From Syntrophobacterales bacterium (GTDB lineage Bacteria; Desulfobacterota; Desulfobaccia; Desulfobaccales; 0-14-0-80-60-11), in the NCBI GenBank assembly GCA_023512475.1, contig JAILZL010000018.1, positions 1 through 53,804 on the forward strand: a stretch of 53,804 nt of DNA. Direction: 5' to 3'. The notes beneath the pieces were generated by a model. The model did no database searches. It saw only the letters and a list, made by a program, of their open reading frames with translations, and had not been told where the DNA came from. Both the position numbers and the translations under genes were made by a program. Shown in pieces: positions 44,570 to 52,620 of the stretch (the stretch's first letter is position 1; every line of letters starts with the position of its first letter).

Positions 44570-46267
44570 TCATCTGCCCCGCCGGGGCTGCGGGGCCCAC
44601 CCCGGAGGGCCCCCGCCGGGAGATCCCGGAGGGGGAGCAGGTTCCGCAGGCGCCGGTTTCAGGGGCGCCGGGCGGGGTTTTTGCCGTTCCCGCACCGCCG
44701 GAGGGGCTGCCGGGGGCACGGCCCGGCCCTGGCGCTCCAGCTCCCTCCGGAGCTTTTGCTCCCACTGCTCCCGCACCCTCTCCTCCAGGCGCTCCGGCGT
44801 CGCCTCCCGGCGCGCCGGCGGAGGAGCCTGCTGCCTCTCCGGCACCCCCTCCGGCCGGGGCGGGGCCACAGACGGCGGTGGCGGTCCCGGAGGGCGGACC
44901 TCCGGCGTTACCGCGGCGGCCGGGGGCCGGGGCGGGGGCGCCGTCTCCCCCCGGGGCGCCGGAGTCACCGGCGGCACCTCGATCATCCGGGGTCGCCGCC
45001 GGACTTCCGGCTCCCGCCCGGATTCGGGGGCGGGCCCCCGGGGAGCCACCATCTCCCGCCTGACTGCGGGGGCCTCCCGGGGCCCTGGAGGACCCTCCCG
45101 GCGGAGAGGCGGGGCTTCCCGGGCGGGGGCCGCCGTCTCCCCCGGGGCCTCAGCCGCCGGCGGCGGGGAAGGCGCGGGCGGCGGGGCCGGGGGCGGCGCC
45201 AGGCGGGGATTGACCGCGGCGGCCGGCAGCTCCGCCCCCTTCACCCCCTTGAGGGCCTCCGGCCCCACCCGGGAGGCGAAGGGCACGGTCACGGCCCGGG
45301 GCAGGTCCGGGGGCAGGGTCGGCAGCCGGGTCAGGCGGGGGGCCGCATCCGCCTTGAGAAAAGTCGCGGCCGCCTGCCGGGTGTCCGTCACCGGCGCCAC
45401 CGGCAGCGGCTGGCCCTGGATCAGGGCCTCCGGGACCACCTCCCGCAGGTGCGGGTGTTGCTCCAGCAGCGCCGCCGGCGGGATCACCTGCTGCACCCGG
45501 GCGGGAGTGAAGGACTGGGCCACCCGCTGGAATTCCGCCACCGGCACCGCGGTGACCTGGCTGAGGAAACGGAATTCCGGTCCGAAGGCAAAACACCCCT
45601 CCGGCCGGGGCCCCAGGGCAAAGAAGTGGGTCACCAGCGCGGTGTGGGGGAGGAGGACCGTCACTCCGGACACGGGTACCAGACAGCCGCAGCGGCCGTA
45701 GCTGTGGGCCGGGGCCCAGAACGTCCCGAAGCCGCGCAGGAAATGGGTGACCGGGCACAGGGTCCAGAAAAAGGGGGTGAGCACGGCAAAGGGGTCGGAG
45801 CCGATGAGGAAGGCGCCGCCCCCGAAGGCCGGGGCCGGGGTGAAAAAGGGGGGCGGCATGGGCGCCCAGCCGATATACTCCCGGCTGCTGCGCCAGACCA
45901 CCGTGGCCGGGTACCAGGTGCGCCCCGGCACCCAAACCCAGCCGAAATCCAGGGTGGGCAGCCAGTGGCCGTAGTGATACGTGGCCCAGCCCCAGGGCTC
46001 TCCGGTCTCAAAGACCCAGCCCATGGGGGTGGGCACCCAGCGGCCATCCACATACGGGCGCCATGCCGCCGGGACGCCGGTGGGGAACCATACCGGGCCG
46101 TAGTCGCCATAGAGCAGCCATTTACCGTGGGGCGCCAGGGCCTCATAGAAGAGGGCGGCCTCCGCTTCCGGGCCGGCGGCGGCCGGAGCCGCCAGAAGCA
46201 GGAAGAGGAGGGCTGCGGTGACGGGCAGCCATCCTCCCCGCCGGGATGACGATAGGGATCTGGGCAT
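44570..46267 (-). CDS. DUF6600-type secreted protein with long Pro-rich tail
   Basis: The 565-aa protein has a signal peptide and then the Trp/Tyr-rich DUF6600 region, about residues 40-140. Motifs there include WRPYVDGRWVPTPMGWVF, PWGWATYHYGHWLP and GWVWVPG. A middle part of low similarity follows, then a Pro/Arg/Ala-rich tail of about 200 residues with a charged helix (RLEERVREQWEQKLRREL). It is probably periplasmic or outer-membrane-linked. The tail is low complexity and may span the periplasm or bind cell wall. Start ATG 46267 precedes the signal sequence. Confidence 0.72.
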   Translation of the reverse strand: MPRSLSSSRRGGWLPVTAALLFLLLAAPAAAGPEAEAALFYEALAPHGKWLLYGDYGPVWFPTGVPAAWRPYVDGRWVPTPMGWVFETGEPWGWATYHYGHWLPTLDFGWVWVPGRTWYPATVVWRSSREYIGWAPMPPPFFTPAPAFGGGAFLIGSDPFAVLTPFFWTLCPVTHFLRGFGTFWAPAHSYGRCGCLVPVSGVTVLLPHTALVTHFFALGPRPEGCFAFGPEFRFLSQVTAVPVAEFQRVAQSFTPARVQQVIPPAALLEQHPHLREVVPEALIQGQPLPVAPVTDTRQAAATFLKADAAPRLTRLPTLPPDLPRAVTVPFASRVGPEALKGVKGAELPAAAVNPRLAPPPAPPPAPSPPPAAEAPGETAAPAREAPPLRREGPPGPREAPAVRREMVAPRGPAPESGREPEVRRRPRMIEVPPVTPAPRGETAPPPRPPAAAVTPEVRPPGPPPPSVAPPRPEGVPERQQAPPPARREATPERLEERVREQWEQKLRRELERQGRAVPPAAPPAVRERQKPRPAPLKPAPAEPAPPPGSPGGGPPGWAPQPRRGR

Positions 46268-46371
46268 GGCAGATCTCCGGCCAGGGGCCCCGGGCCCTTT
46301 CCCCTGGCAGTGAGGCTCACCCTCCCCCGTCAGGATCCGGGCCCCCACGCTCCCGCCCCCGGGTGCCGCGG

Positions 46372-46659
46372 TTACTTGCCGCCGGTGATTTCCTCCACCT
46401 CTTCCCGGCCGTGGGCCAGCTCCTCCACCTGCTCCTGGTCCCACTTGAGGAGCAGGGCCTGGAATTCGCCCACATGGGTCTTTTCCTCCTTGGCCACATC
46501 CAGGAGCACCGCCCGGATGTGGGGGTCGTCGGTGAGCGCCGCCAGCTGTTCATACAGATTGATGGCATCCAGCTCCGCGATGATGGCGGCCCGGAGGATT
46601 TCCTTGTTGCGCTCCGCGGCACTGACTTTGGAAAGATCGATGGGAATCTGGGACAGCAT
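46372..46659 (-). CDS. encapsulated-ferritin-like (EncFtn) two-helix protein
   Basis: The 95-aa protein is a half-size ferritin-like domain. Glu29, Glu59 and His62 (AELDAINLY; AKEEKTH) line up with the ferroxidase ligands Glu32, Glu62 and His65 of EncFtn, with Tyr36 aligned to Tyr39. EncFtn oxidises iron inside encapsulin shells and must dimerise to build its site. No encapsulin gene is next to it, and the tail (EVEEITGGK) does not show an obvious cargo peptide. A short rubrerythrin-like protein is the alternative. ATG 46659 follows GGGAGGAG. Confidence 0.72.
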   Translation of the reverse strand: MLSQIPIDLSKVSAAERNKEILRAAIIAELDAINLYEQLAALTDDPHIRAVLLDVAKEEKTHVGEFQALLLKWDQEQVEELAHGREEVEEITGGK

Positions 46660-47089
46660 GATTCTCCTCCCGCACAAAGTAAGATCGTCGCGACAGAGGG
46701 GGCGGCCCCCGGTCTGCCGTTTCCCCGGCCCTCTCCCTTCCCTCAAGGGGAAGGAAGCCGGGGCTGAGTCCTTTTAAGAAAGAGAAGCGGTGACCCCTGC
46801 CCCTCCCCGTGAACCTGGATCCCGGGGAGGGGGAATCAAGACCGGCGGGTCGGGGTCCCCCGGGCTCTTCCCTCACAATCACCGCCCCGGTCGATTTTCC
46901 CTGGCCGGCGCGGCGCCGTTGGAATAAAAATAAGGAGGCCGGGGGCAAAAATAAAGGGCAGCCGGCCGGAAATTTATTCCAGACGCCGGATCTTCCCGGC
47001 CACGGGGTTAATCTGTCAAGATGAATTTGTCCAGGCCAGCGGCCGTGAGGCCCCCGGGCGGTGGCCTCAGGTGAGCGGGACGGCAACCG
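46660..47089. other. intergenic region with AT-rich patches
   Basis: The 430-base gap separates the divergent ferritin-like gene and the anti-sigma gene. AT-rich patches lie near 46918-46980. No RNA gene or sigma-factor gene was seen. It may hold promoters for both sides. Confidence 0.4.
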
Positions 47090-47509
47090 ATGCTTAAGGA
47101 CTGCGTTCACATCCGGGAGCGGCTCTCTGCCTATCTGGACGGGGAGACCACAACCGCGGAAACCGAGCTGGTGGCGCGGCACCTGGCGGACTGCCCGGAG
47201 TGCCGGCGGGAACTGGCCGCCCTGGAGCGCCTCAGCGCCGCCCTGGCGGATCTGACGGTGCCCGGGCCTCCCCTGGCGCTCCCCCGCCTGGGCCGGCGGC
47301 GGACGGCGTGGTGGCAGGCCCTGACCCTGGCCGCCTCCCTGGTCCTGGGGCTGGTGACCGGCAGCGGGCTCACTGGCCTGCTCTATCCCCTGACGGCCAA
47401 TGGCGGCCACCTGGAACTGGCTGCCCTGGAGGAAGCGGTGGTTCTGGATCCCCATGGCCCCTGGGAAGGCCTGGAATGGTTGGCGCCGGAAGAGGAGGGC
47501 AGCGCATGA
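47090..47509 (+). CDS. zinc-finger anti-sigma factor (zf-HC2 type)
   Basis: The 139-aa protein has an N-terminal anti-sigma zinc finger with His31-x3-Cys35-x2-Cys38 and Cys5. One membrane segment follows (about 81-105), then a short periplasmic part. Such proteins hold an ECF sigma factor at the membrane until a signal arrives. No sigma gene is next to it, which is unusual. Its stop overlaps the start of the next gene by four bases (ATGA). Confidence 0.8.
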   Translation: MLKDCVHIRERLSAYLDGETTTAETELVARHLADCPECRRELAALERLSAALADLTVPGPPLALPRLGRRRTAWWQALTLAASLVLGLVTGSGLTGLLYPLTANGGHLELAALEEAVVLDPHGPWEGLEWLAPEEEGSA

Positions 47510-48048
47510 AACGGGATTGGCTCCTCTGTCTTCTGGGCTTCAGCCTGGCGCTCAACCTGGGCACCGTCGGCACCCTGATCTACTTCCGCCACCAGGCTCA
47601 GACCCCAAGACCCCCGGTGGCGGAACCGGCATTCCGGGACCTGCCCGAACGCCTGAATTTCACCCCGAGGCAGCGGGAGGTCTTTGAGCGGTTTTTTCAG
47701 GAGCACCGGCGGCCGCTTGTGGAGAAGCGGCGGGAACTGCTGGCCAAACGCCGGGAGCTCTTCACCCTGATGGGGGCCGAGCCCCTGCCGGAATGGCCGG
47801 TTTTGCGGGGCAAGCTCCAGGAAATCACCGAGCTGCAGGCCCGGCTGGAGGAGGAGATGATGCAACGCCTGCTGGAGCTGCAGCGCCACCTGGATCCCGA
47901 GCAACGGGCCCGGATGGCCGCAGTTCTGGAGCAGCGCTTCAGCCGCTTTCCTCCCGGTGCGGGGCGGATGCGGGGGCCGCGCGGCCGGGGTGTGGGACCG
48001 CCGCCGGGCCCGGAGAGGTTCCCGCCGCCTTTGCCCTCTCAGCCCTAA
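47506..48048 (+). CDS. Spy/CpxP/ZraP-like periplasmic helical protein
   Basis: The 180-aa protein has an N-terminal membrane/signal segment (about 1-27). A long charged helical region follows (FTPRQREVFERFFQEHRRPL, KRRELLAKRRELF, LDPEQRARMAAVLEQRF), like Spy/CpxP/ZraP sensors of envelope or metal stress. A Pro/Arg/Gly tail ends it. It is translated with the anti-sigma factor through an ATGA overlap, suggesting it acts as the periplasmic signal module. Confidence 0.72.
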   Translation: MKRDWLLCLLGFSLALNLGTVGTLIYFRHQAQTPRPPVAEPAFRDLPERLNFTPRQREVFERFFQEHRRPLVEKRRELLAKRRELFTLMGAEPLPEWPVLRGKLQEITELQARLEEEMMQRLLELQRHLDPEQRARMAAVLEQRFSRFPPGAGRMRGPRGRGVGPPPGPERFPPPLPSQP

Positions 48049-48107
48049 CCGGCCCCGGGGCGCGGCGCGAAGCGGCCCTGCCGAAGGCCGGACGGCTGCG
48101 GTGGTGA

Positions 48108-48139
48108 GGGGTCCGGGGCTCTCCCCGGACCCCCTTTTT
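48108..48139 (+). terminator. terminator of the anti-sigma/CpxP-like operon
   Basis: GGGGTCCGGGG (48108-48118) pairs perfectly with CCCCGGACCCC (48123-48133) around four bases, followed by TTTTT (48135-48139). Confidence 0.92.
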
Positions 48140-48152
48140 GGCTTTTTCGGGC

Positions 48153-48635
48153 TCAGCAGGTGTCGCAGCTGCCGCCGCTGCAGGAGCACCCCATGGCCTG
48201 CTGGGTGGGCTCGTCGCTGATCCCCACCAGCTTCAGGCGGAAGTGCAGGGTCTGGCCCGCCAGGGGGTGATTGAAGTCCACAGTGAACTTCTCCGCGTCC
48301 AGGGCCGTGACCTTCCCCTGGATGGGGCCGTTGGGGCTCCGGAACCACAGGGGCTGGCCCACCTCCACGGTCTCCCCCCCCAGCATGCTGATGGGGAAGT
48401 CCCGCTTCAGGTCCTCCCGGAGCTCGCCGTAGGCCTGCTCCGCCGGGATGGTGACGGTGCGCTCGTCGTTGAGGGACATGCCCATCACCGCCTCCTCGAA
48501 GCCGGGGATGACCTGATTGCGGCCGGTCTGGAACTCCAGGGGCGGACGGCCCTCGGAGCTGTCAAACAGGGTGCCGTCATCCAGGGTGCCGGTGTAATGC
48601 ACCTGGACATACTGTCCTTTCTTCACAGTGGTCAT
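48153..48635 (-). CDS. slyD: SlyD-type FKBP peptidyl-prolyl isomerase
   Basis: The 160-aa protein has the FKBP part (VQVHYTGTLDDGTLFDSSEG), the inserted flap domain (about 70-120), and the Cys-rich tail CSCSGGSCDTC of SlyD-like proteins, which bind nickel or other metals. SlyD folds proteins and delivers Ni2+ to hydrogenase. Nickel for CO dehydrogenase/acetyl-CoA synthase is another possible client here. ATG 48635 follows AAGGAG. Confidence 0.9.
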   Translation of the reverse strand: MTTVKKGQYVQVHYTGTLDDGTLFDSSEGRPPLEFQTGRNQVIPGFEEAVMGMSLNDERTVTIPAEQAYGELREDLKRDFPISMLGGETVEVGQPLWFRSPNGPIQGKVTALDAEKFTVDFNHPLAGQTLHFRLKLVGISDEPTQQAMGCSCSGGSCDTC

Positions 48636-48752
48636 GCGGTTCTCCTTTGCTGAAAGTGACTGAATGGGATGGGGCAGGACAGGGGCGAGGCAGGCACCGC
48701 TTTCAGGGACAACCGAACCGGCCGCAGTCATGCACCTGGGACAAAAGCCAAA

Positions 48753-48850
48753 TGGCGGAAGTGCATGGGAATCGAACCCACCCGCCGCCTTCCTCAGACG
48801 GCACACCGGATTTGAAGTCCGGGGGCCCCACCAGTGAGCCTGGCACTTCC
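48753..48850 (-). tRNA. selC: tRNA-Sec (anticodon UCA)
   Basis: The 98-base sequence includes an encoded CCA end. An eight-base acceptor stem pairs GGAAGTGC with GCACTTCC, the anticodon loop CTTCAAA gives UCA (48815-48813), and a long variable arm follows. These are the marks of bacterial tRNA-Sec, which reads UGA as selenocysteine. It agrees with the UxxC selenoprotein at 14377-14952. Confidence 0.95.
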
Positions 48851-48864
48851 GCATTCGTCTTATA

Positions 48865-48893
48865 AATGTATTCAAACCCCACGGGGCTGTCAA
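48865..48893 (-). promoter_or_regulatory. tRNA-Sec promoter
   Basis: On the minus strand a perfect TTGACA (48893-48888) is followed after 17 bases by TACATT (48870-48865). The start would lie a few bases before the tRNA. Confidence 0.7.
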
Positions 48894-48935
48894 CCGCCGC
48901 CGGCCGTCGGGGCCGCCCGCCGCCCCCTTTTCCGG

Positions 48936-49472
48936 TCAGGTCGGCGGATGATTGCGGAGATAATCCTCCAGCAGCACCCGACAATAGGAACAGAGTTCCG
49001 GGTCCTTCAGGTCCAGCTTGGCGAGATTCTCGGAAAAGCCCATGATGCAGCCGGGTTGCCGGCAGTGGCCCAGGCCGAAGGTGTGTCCCAGCTCATGCAG
49101 TCCCAACTTGGTGAGCCGCTGGATGAGGGTCTGGCGGGGCACCCGGGCGGCGCCGGCCCCGCTGGGGCGGAACAGGGAGATGACCGCCGCCTTGCCTTCC
49201 AGCTGCGCCTCCCCGAACACAAAGGTGAAGATGGGGATGTAGAGGTCCGCCGCGGTCACCCCCAGGATGCGGTAGGAATCCTCGTCATCATTGTCGAGCA
49301 GATATTCCAGCAGGCCGGTGGAATGGTATTGGTCCCGCACCACATGATAGGTCTGGGGCGGCAGGGGTTTGGGGGGCAGCACCCGGATGGTGAAGGGCAG
49401 GTGGCGGCTTAAGGCCTTCTGCAGCCGCCGCAGGATCTCGGGATCCACCGGCCCCAGGGGCACGAGGTCCAC
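48936..49472 (-). CDS. amzA: archaemetzincin-family zinc protease
   Basis: The protein has about 178 aa, with the metzincin motif HELGHTFGLGH followed by CRQPGCIM and CSYC. This is the archaemetzincin signature of one catalytic zinc plus a second four-Cys zinc site. Archaemetzincins are found mainly in archaea and some bacteria; the substrate is unknown. No signal peptide is seen, so it acts in the cytoplasm. GTG 49472 was chosen because family sequence begins there (VDLVPLGPVD); the open frame runs further upstream through low-complexity sequence and the tRNA-Gln gene, which cannot be coding. Confidence 0.82.
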   Translation of the reverse strand: MDLVPLGPVDPEILRRLQKALSRHLPFTIRVLPPKPLPPQTYHVVRDQYHSTGLLEYLLDNDDEDSYRILGVTAADLYIPIFTFVFGEAQLEGKAAVISLFRPSGAGAARVPRQTLIQRLTKLGLHELGHTFGLGHCRQPGCIMGFSENLAKLDLKDPELCSYCRVLLEDYLRNHPPT

Positions 49473-49705
49473 CGTGGGCCGGCGGCGGACAGCTTCGGCG
49501 GGGGTTTTGTTCAGCGCCGGTTTCCTCTCCGGGAGGGGCGGCCAGCGCTGGCGGGGGCGGAGGCGCCCAGCCCTCAGGGGATGGCTGCTGGACCGTGAGC
49601 CCCTTCCTTCTCCGGGGCTCTCAGCCCGCCCCGGGACCACCCGGGGCTCAGGGGCGGCGGCCGGAGAAGATCTCCCTTTCCGGGCGCCCGCGGGCGGCAC
49701 CGCGG
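49473..49705. other. GC-rich spacer between the archaemetzincin gene and tRNA-Gln
   Basis: No gene was recognised in this stretch. It lies downstream of tRNA-Gln on the minus strand. Confidence 0.4.
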
Positions 49706-49779
49706 TGGCTGGGGGAGGAGGATTCGAACCTCCATCGGCGACTCCAAAGGCCGCTGTCCTGCCGTTGGACGATCCCCCA
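49706..49779 (-). tRNA. tRNA-Gln (anticodon UUG)
   Basis: The 74-base sequence has an encoded CCA. TGGGGGA pairs with TCCCCCA in the acceptor stem, and the loop CTTTGGA gives anticodon UUG (49747-49745). The T-loop TTCGAAT is standard. Confidence 0.97.
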
Positions 49780-49812
49780 CCCGCCACCCGCACCTCAGGG
49801 TGGTTACCTCAA

Positions 49813-49841
49813 ATTATCCCCACGGTCTTAGGGTTGTGCAA
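49813..49841 (-). promoter_or_regulatory. tRNA-Gln promoter
   Basis: On the minus strand TTGCAC (49841-49836) and GATAAT (49818-49813) are 17 bases apart. The start would be about 27 bases before the tRNA. Confidence 0.7.
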
Positions 49842-49978
49842 GCGTTTTATGAGGGCGGGGCCTCCGGAACCGGGTGCTTTTTCCCGTGCCTGCAGGCCCG
49901 TTTCTGTGGTAAGGTGGCCTCACGGCCTGCCACCCGTGGCTGAGGGCGGCCGCCGATTTCCCTCCCCCGAGGTGCGTA

Positions 49979-51499
49979 ATGGGTGCCCTCGTGCTTGTGG
50001 CCTTCCTGGCTCTGCTGTTGTCCGTACCTGCGGGAGCCGCCCCTGCCCCTCCCCCGGCCGCCACCGCCCTGCCGCCGGCCGTCCAGGGTCACCTCGCCCG
50101 CCAGGAATATGAAGAGGCCCGGGAACTTCTCCTGCGGGCCTGGGAGCAGGGCCCCCGCACCGCCGCTTTGGCCCTGGCCCTGGGACAGGTGCACCGGCAT
50201 CTCCTGGACTACCCGCGCGCCCTGGGCTATCTGGAGGAGGCCCGCCGCCAGGAGCCGGAGAACCCCGAGGTCCTCTTTCTTCTGGCCGACACCCTCATCG
50301 CCCTGGACCGCACGGCGGAGGCCAGACCCCTGTTGGCCGCCCTGGTGGCCCGGGGGTATCGTCCCGGGCCCACCCAATACCTTCTGGGGCTGGCGGCCGC
50401 CAAGGAGCGGCGCCCTGCCGAGGCTGCGGCGCACTTCCGCCAGGCCGCCCGGGACCCGGTGGTGGCCCAGGAAGCCGCCTTGCAGGAATCCCTGTCCCTG
50501 GCGGCCGCCCGCCGCCTCGGGGAGGCTGAAAGCCGCCTGCAGGAGACGGTGCGCCTGGGGCCGTATACGGGCAGCGGCGCCCTGGCCCGGGAGCTTCTGC
50601 TCGCCTGGGAACCCCGCCTCCCCGAAGTCCGGCGTTTCCGGGCCCGCGTGGCCGCAGGCTTTGCCTATGACAGCAACGTCACTTTGCAGCCCGGGGCGGG
50701 GGCCGCGGCCCAGCAGGTCTCCGGGCAGGGGGACGTCTTCTACCATCACCTGGCCGAGCTGGAGTACAATCTTCTGCCCGCCGGCCCCTGGGCGCTGTGG
50801 GCCTCCTACAGCTTTTACCAGACCCTGCACCGCCGCCTCACCCGTTATGATGTCCTCAGCCACACCTGGGCGCTCACCCCGACCTACGTCCGGCCCCGCA
50901 CCCGGTGGTGGCTGCCCCTCTCCTTTTCCTATATCGACGTGGGATCGGACAAATACTCCACCGCTTTCACGGCCTCCCCCACCCTCCTCCATCTCCTCAC
51001 CCCCCGGGTGGGTCTGGAGGCGGGGCTGCGCCTGGCCCGCCTCTATTACTGGCTCCCCGTCTTCCAGCCCCAGGACGACCGCAGCGGCCGCCAGCTCGGC
51101 GCCTCTGCCGGCCTGTATTATTTCCTGGCCGACGGCCGGGGGTTTGTCCTGCTGCGCTTTAATTATGACCATGTGGCCACCAGCGGCGACAACTGGGACC
51201 GCAACGCCTACCGCCTTACCCTGGGGGCCCGCTACCCGGTGACCTCCCGTCTGACCCTCCGGGGCTTCGGGGAGATCTCCTGGCAGCCCTATGTGCACGT
51301 CTGGGTGGGGGACAACTTCGCCGCCATCAACCCCCGGCGCCGGGACACCCTGTACACCGTGGGCGCCGAGGCCAGCTACCGGCTGTGGCGGGGGCTGGAG
51401 GCCGTGGCCTCCTGGTACTTCATCCGGGACGACTCCAACATCGCCCTCTACGACTACCGCCGGCATCTGGTGGGCCTGCAGCTCGGCTACCGCCACTGA
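49979..51499 (+). CDS. TPR-containing outer-membrane beta-barrel protein
   Basis: The 506-aa protein has a signal peptide, then TPR repeats (about 30-215). A C-terminal beta-barrel follows, made of alternating aromatic strands (ARVAAGFAYDSNVTL, LWASYSFYQTLHRRL, LGASAGLYYFLADG), ending in LQLGYRH. It resembles surface-lipoprotein-assembly/DUF560-like and poly-N-acetylglucosamine export porins, with a TPR part in the periplasm. The exported substrate is unknown. ATG 49979 leads into the signal peptide. Confidence 0.78.
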   Translation: MGALVLVAFLALLLSVPAGAAPAPPPAATALPPAVQGHLARQEYEEARELLLRAWEQGPRTAALALALGQVHRHLLDYPRALGYLEEARRQEPENPEVLFLLADTLIALDRTAEARPLLAALVARGYRPGPTQYLLGLAAAKERRPAEAAAHFRQAARDPVVAQEAALQESLSLAAARRLGEAESRLQETVRLGPYTGSGALARELLLAWEPRLPEVRRFRARVAAGFAYDSNVTLQPGAGAAAQQVSGQGDVFYHHLAELEYNLLPAGPWALWASYSFYQTLHRRLTRYDVLSHTWALTPTYVRPRTRWWLPLSFSYIDVGSDKYSTAFTASPTLLHLLTPRVGLEAGLRLARLYYWLPVFQPQDDRSGRQLGASAGLYYFLADGRGFVLLRFNYDHVATSGDNWDRNAYRLTLGARYPVTSRLTLRGFGEISWQPYVHVWVGDNFAAINPRRRDTLYTVGAEASYRLWRGLEAVASWYFIRDDSNIALYDYRRHLVGLQLGYRH

Positions 51500-51593
51500 T
51501 GCCCGCCCGGACACGCGGCACAGCAGCCCCTTGCCGCAAAATTTTGTATATATTAGCTAGACTTTAGGGAGGTCTCGGGGCCGGGGCCACCGG

Positions 51594-51644
51594 CCCTTTG
51601 CCCCACCCCGGATGGGGGTGGGAATTTGCAGGGAGGGCAAAGGG
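51594..51644. repeat. nested inverted repeat downstream of the porin gene
   Basis: CCCTTTGCCC (51594-51603) and GGGCAAAGGG (51635-51644) are perfect ten-base arms. Inside them CCCCACCCC pairs with GGGGGTGGG. It lies between the porin and cooC genes and may end transcription or be a mobile REP-like element. Confidence 0.55.
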
Positions 51645-51732
51645 TCCGACGGTCCTTTCCCCCCGCACCGGCCTCCCGGAGGGAGGCGGGTGGCCTCCCT
51701 CAGATTGTCATTCCCTTAGGTAAGGAGGGCGC

Positions 51733-52485
51733 ATGAGCTTTCTCATCGCGCTGGCAGGCAAAGGCGGCACCGGCAAAACCACGGTGGCCGGCCTGGTGCT
51801 GCGGTATCTGGTGGAACAGGGCAAAACCCCGATCCTGGCGGTGGACGCCGACGCCAACAGCAATCTGCATGAAGTGCTGGGGCTGGAGATCCACCACACG
51901 GTGGGGGAGGCCCGGGAGGAGATGAAGCGGGAAGGCGGCGGCATGGTCAACATGACCAAGGACCAGCTCATTGAGATGCGCATCAACCAGTGCCTGGTGG
52001 AGGCCGACGGCTTCGACCTCATCAGCATGGGCCAGCCCGAGGGCCCGGGGTGCTACTGCGCCGCCAACCACCTGGTGGCCCACTACATGGAGGTGCTTTC
52101 CAAAAACTATCCCTATATCGTCATGGACAACGAGGCGGGCATGGAGCACATGAGCCGGCTGACCACCAAGGATGTGGACCGGCTCCTCCTCATCTCCGAC
52201 CCCTCCTGGCGGGGTATCCAGACGGTGAGCCGCATCAAGGAGCTGGCCCGGCAGCTCAAGATCGTGGTGGGCGAGACCTACCTCATCATCAACCGGGTGA
52301 CCAACGGCTTGAGCCCCCGGGCCCAGGAGGAGATCGAGCGCGCCGGCATTCCTTTGGCCGGCCTCATCCCCGACGATCCCTTGATCGCCCAGTTCGACGC
52401 CGAGGGGCGGCCCACCTTCCGGTTGCCGCCGGAGAGTCCGGCCCTGAAGGCCGCGTATGACATTTTTTCCCGGATATTAGCATAA
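51733..52485 (+). CDS. cooC: CooC/AcsF-type nickel-insertion ATPase
   Basis: The 250-aa MinD-like ATPase has the deviant Walker A GKGGTGKTT (9-17) and the CYC pair (Cys107, Cys109) that binds metal between subunits in CooC. VDADANSNL is the switch region. CooC loads nickel into CO dehydrogenase (and AcsF does so for acetyl-CoA synthase). It has TAAGGAGGG before ATG 51733 and comes just before acsD and cooS. Confidence 0.93.
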   Translation: MSFLIALAGKGGTGKTTVAGLVLRYLVEQGKTPILAVDADANSNLHEVLGLEIHHTVGEAREEMKREGGGMVNMTKDQLIEMRINQCLVEADGFDLISMGQPEGPGCYCAANHLVAHYMEVLSKNYPYIVMDNEAGMEHMSRLTTKDVDRLLLISDPSWRGIQTVSRIKELARQLKIVVGETYLIINRVTNGLSPRAQEEIERAGIPLAGLIPDDPLIAQFDAEGRPTFRLPPESPALKAAYDIFSRILA

Positions 52486-52522
52486 GTTCAGGCCGAGCCC
52501 GGGGCGGAGGGCGATTTTTTGC

Positions 52523-52557
52523 TTGACAGTTGTGAGAATAAATTATTATTTTCACAA
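52523..52557 (+). promoter_or_regulatory. acsD promoter covered by a 28-bp inverted repeat
   Basis: A perfect TTGACA (52523-52528) is followed after 17 bases by TTATTT. The inverted repeat TTGTGAGAATAA-ATTA-TTATTTTCACAA (52530-52557) has 11 of 12 matching bases per arm. It covers the spacer, the -10 box and the likely start site, so a dimeric repressor could bind there. Confidence 0.7.
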
Positions 52558-52620
52558 TGTCCAGGCGTGGTGCGCGGTCAGATGCCCGGGATTCCGGAAA
52601 AAAATAAGGAGGGAACGATC

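Noticed and set aside
48813-48815. Opal suppressor or tRNA-Trp reading UGA
   Set aside because: The eight-base acceptor stem and long variable arm are specific to tRNA-Sec.
49473-49793. N-terminal extension of the archaemetzincin gene
   Set aside because: The open frame runs through the tRNA-Gln gene and low-complexity sequence; family similarity begins at 49472.
52530-52557. CRP/FNR-type site at acsD
   Set aside because: The arms contain TGTGA/TCACA but are 18 bases apart, not the 6 needed for a CRP-family site.
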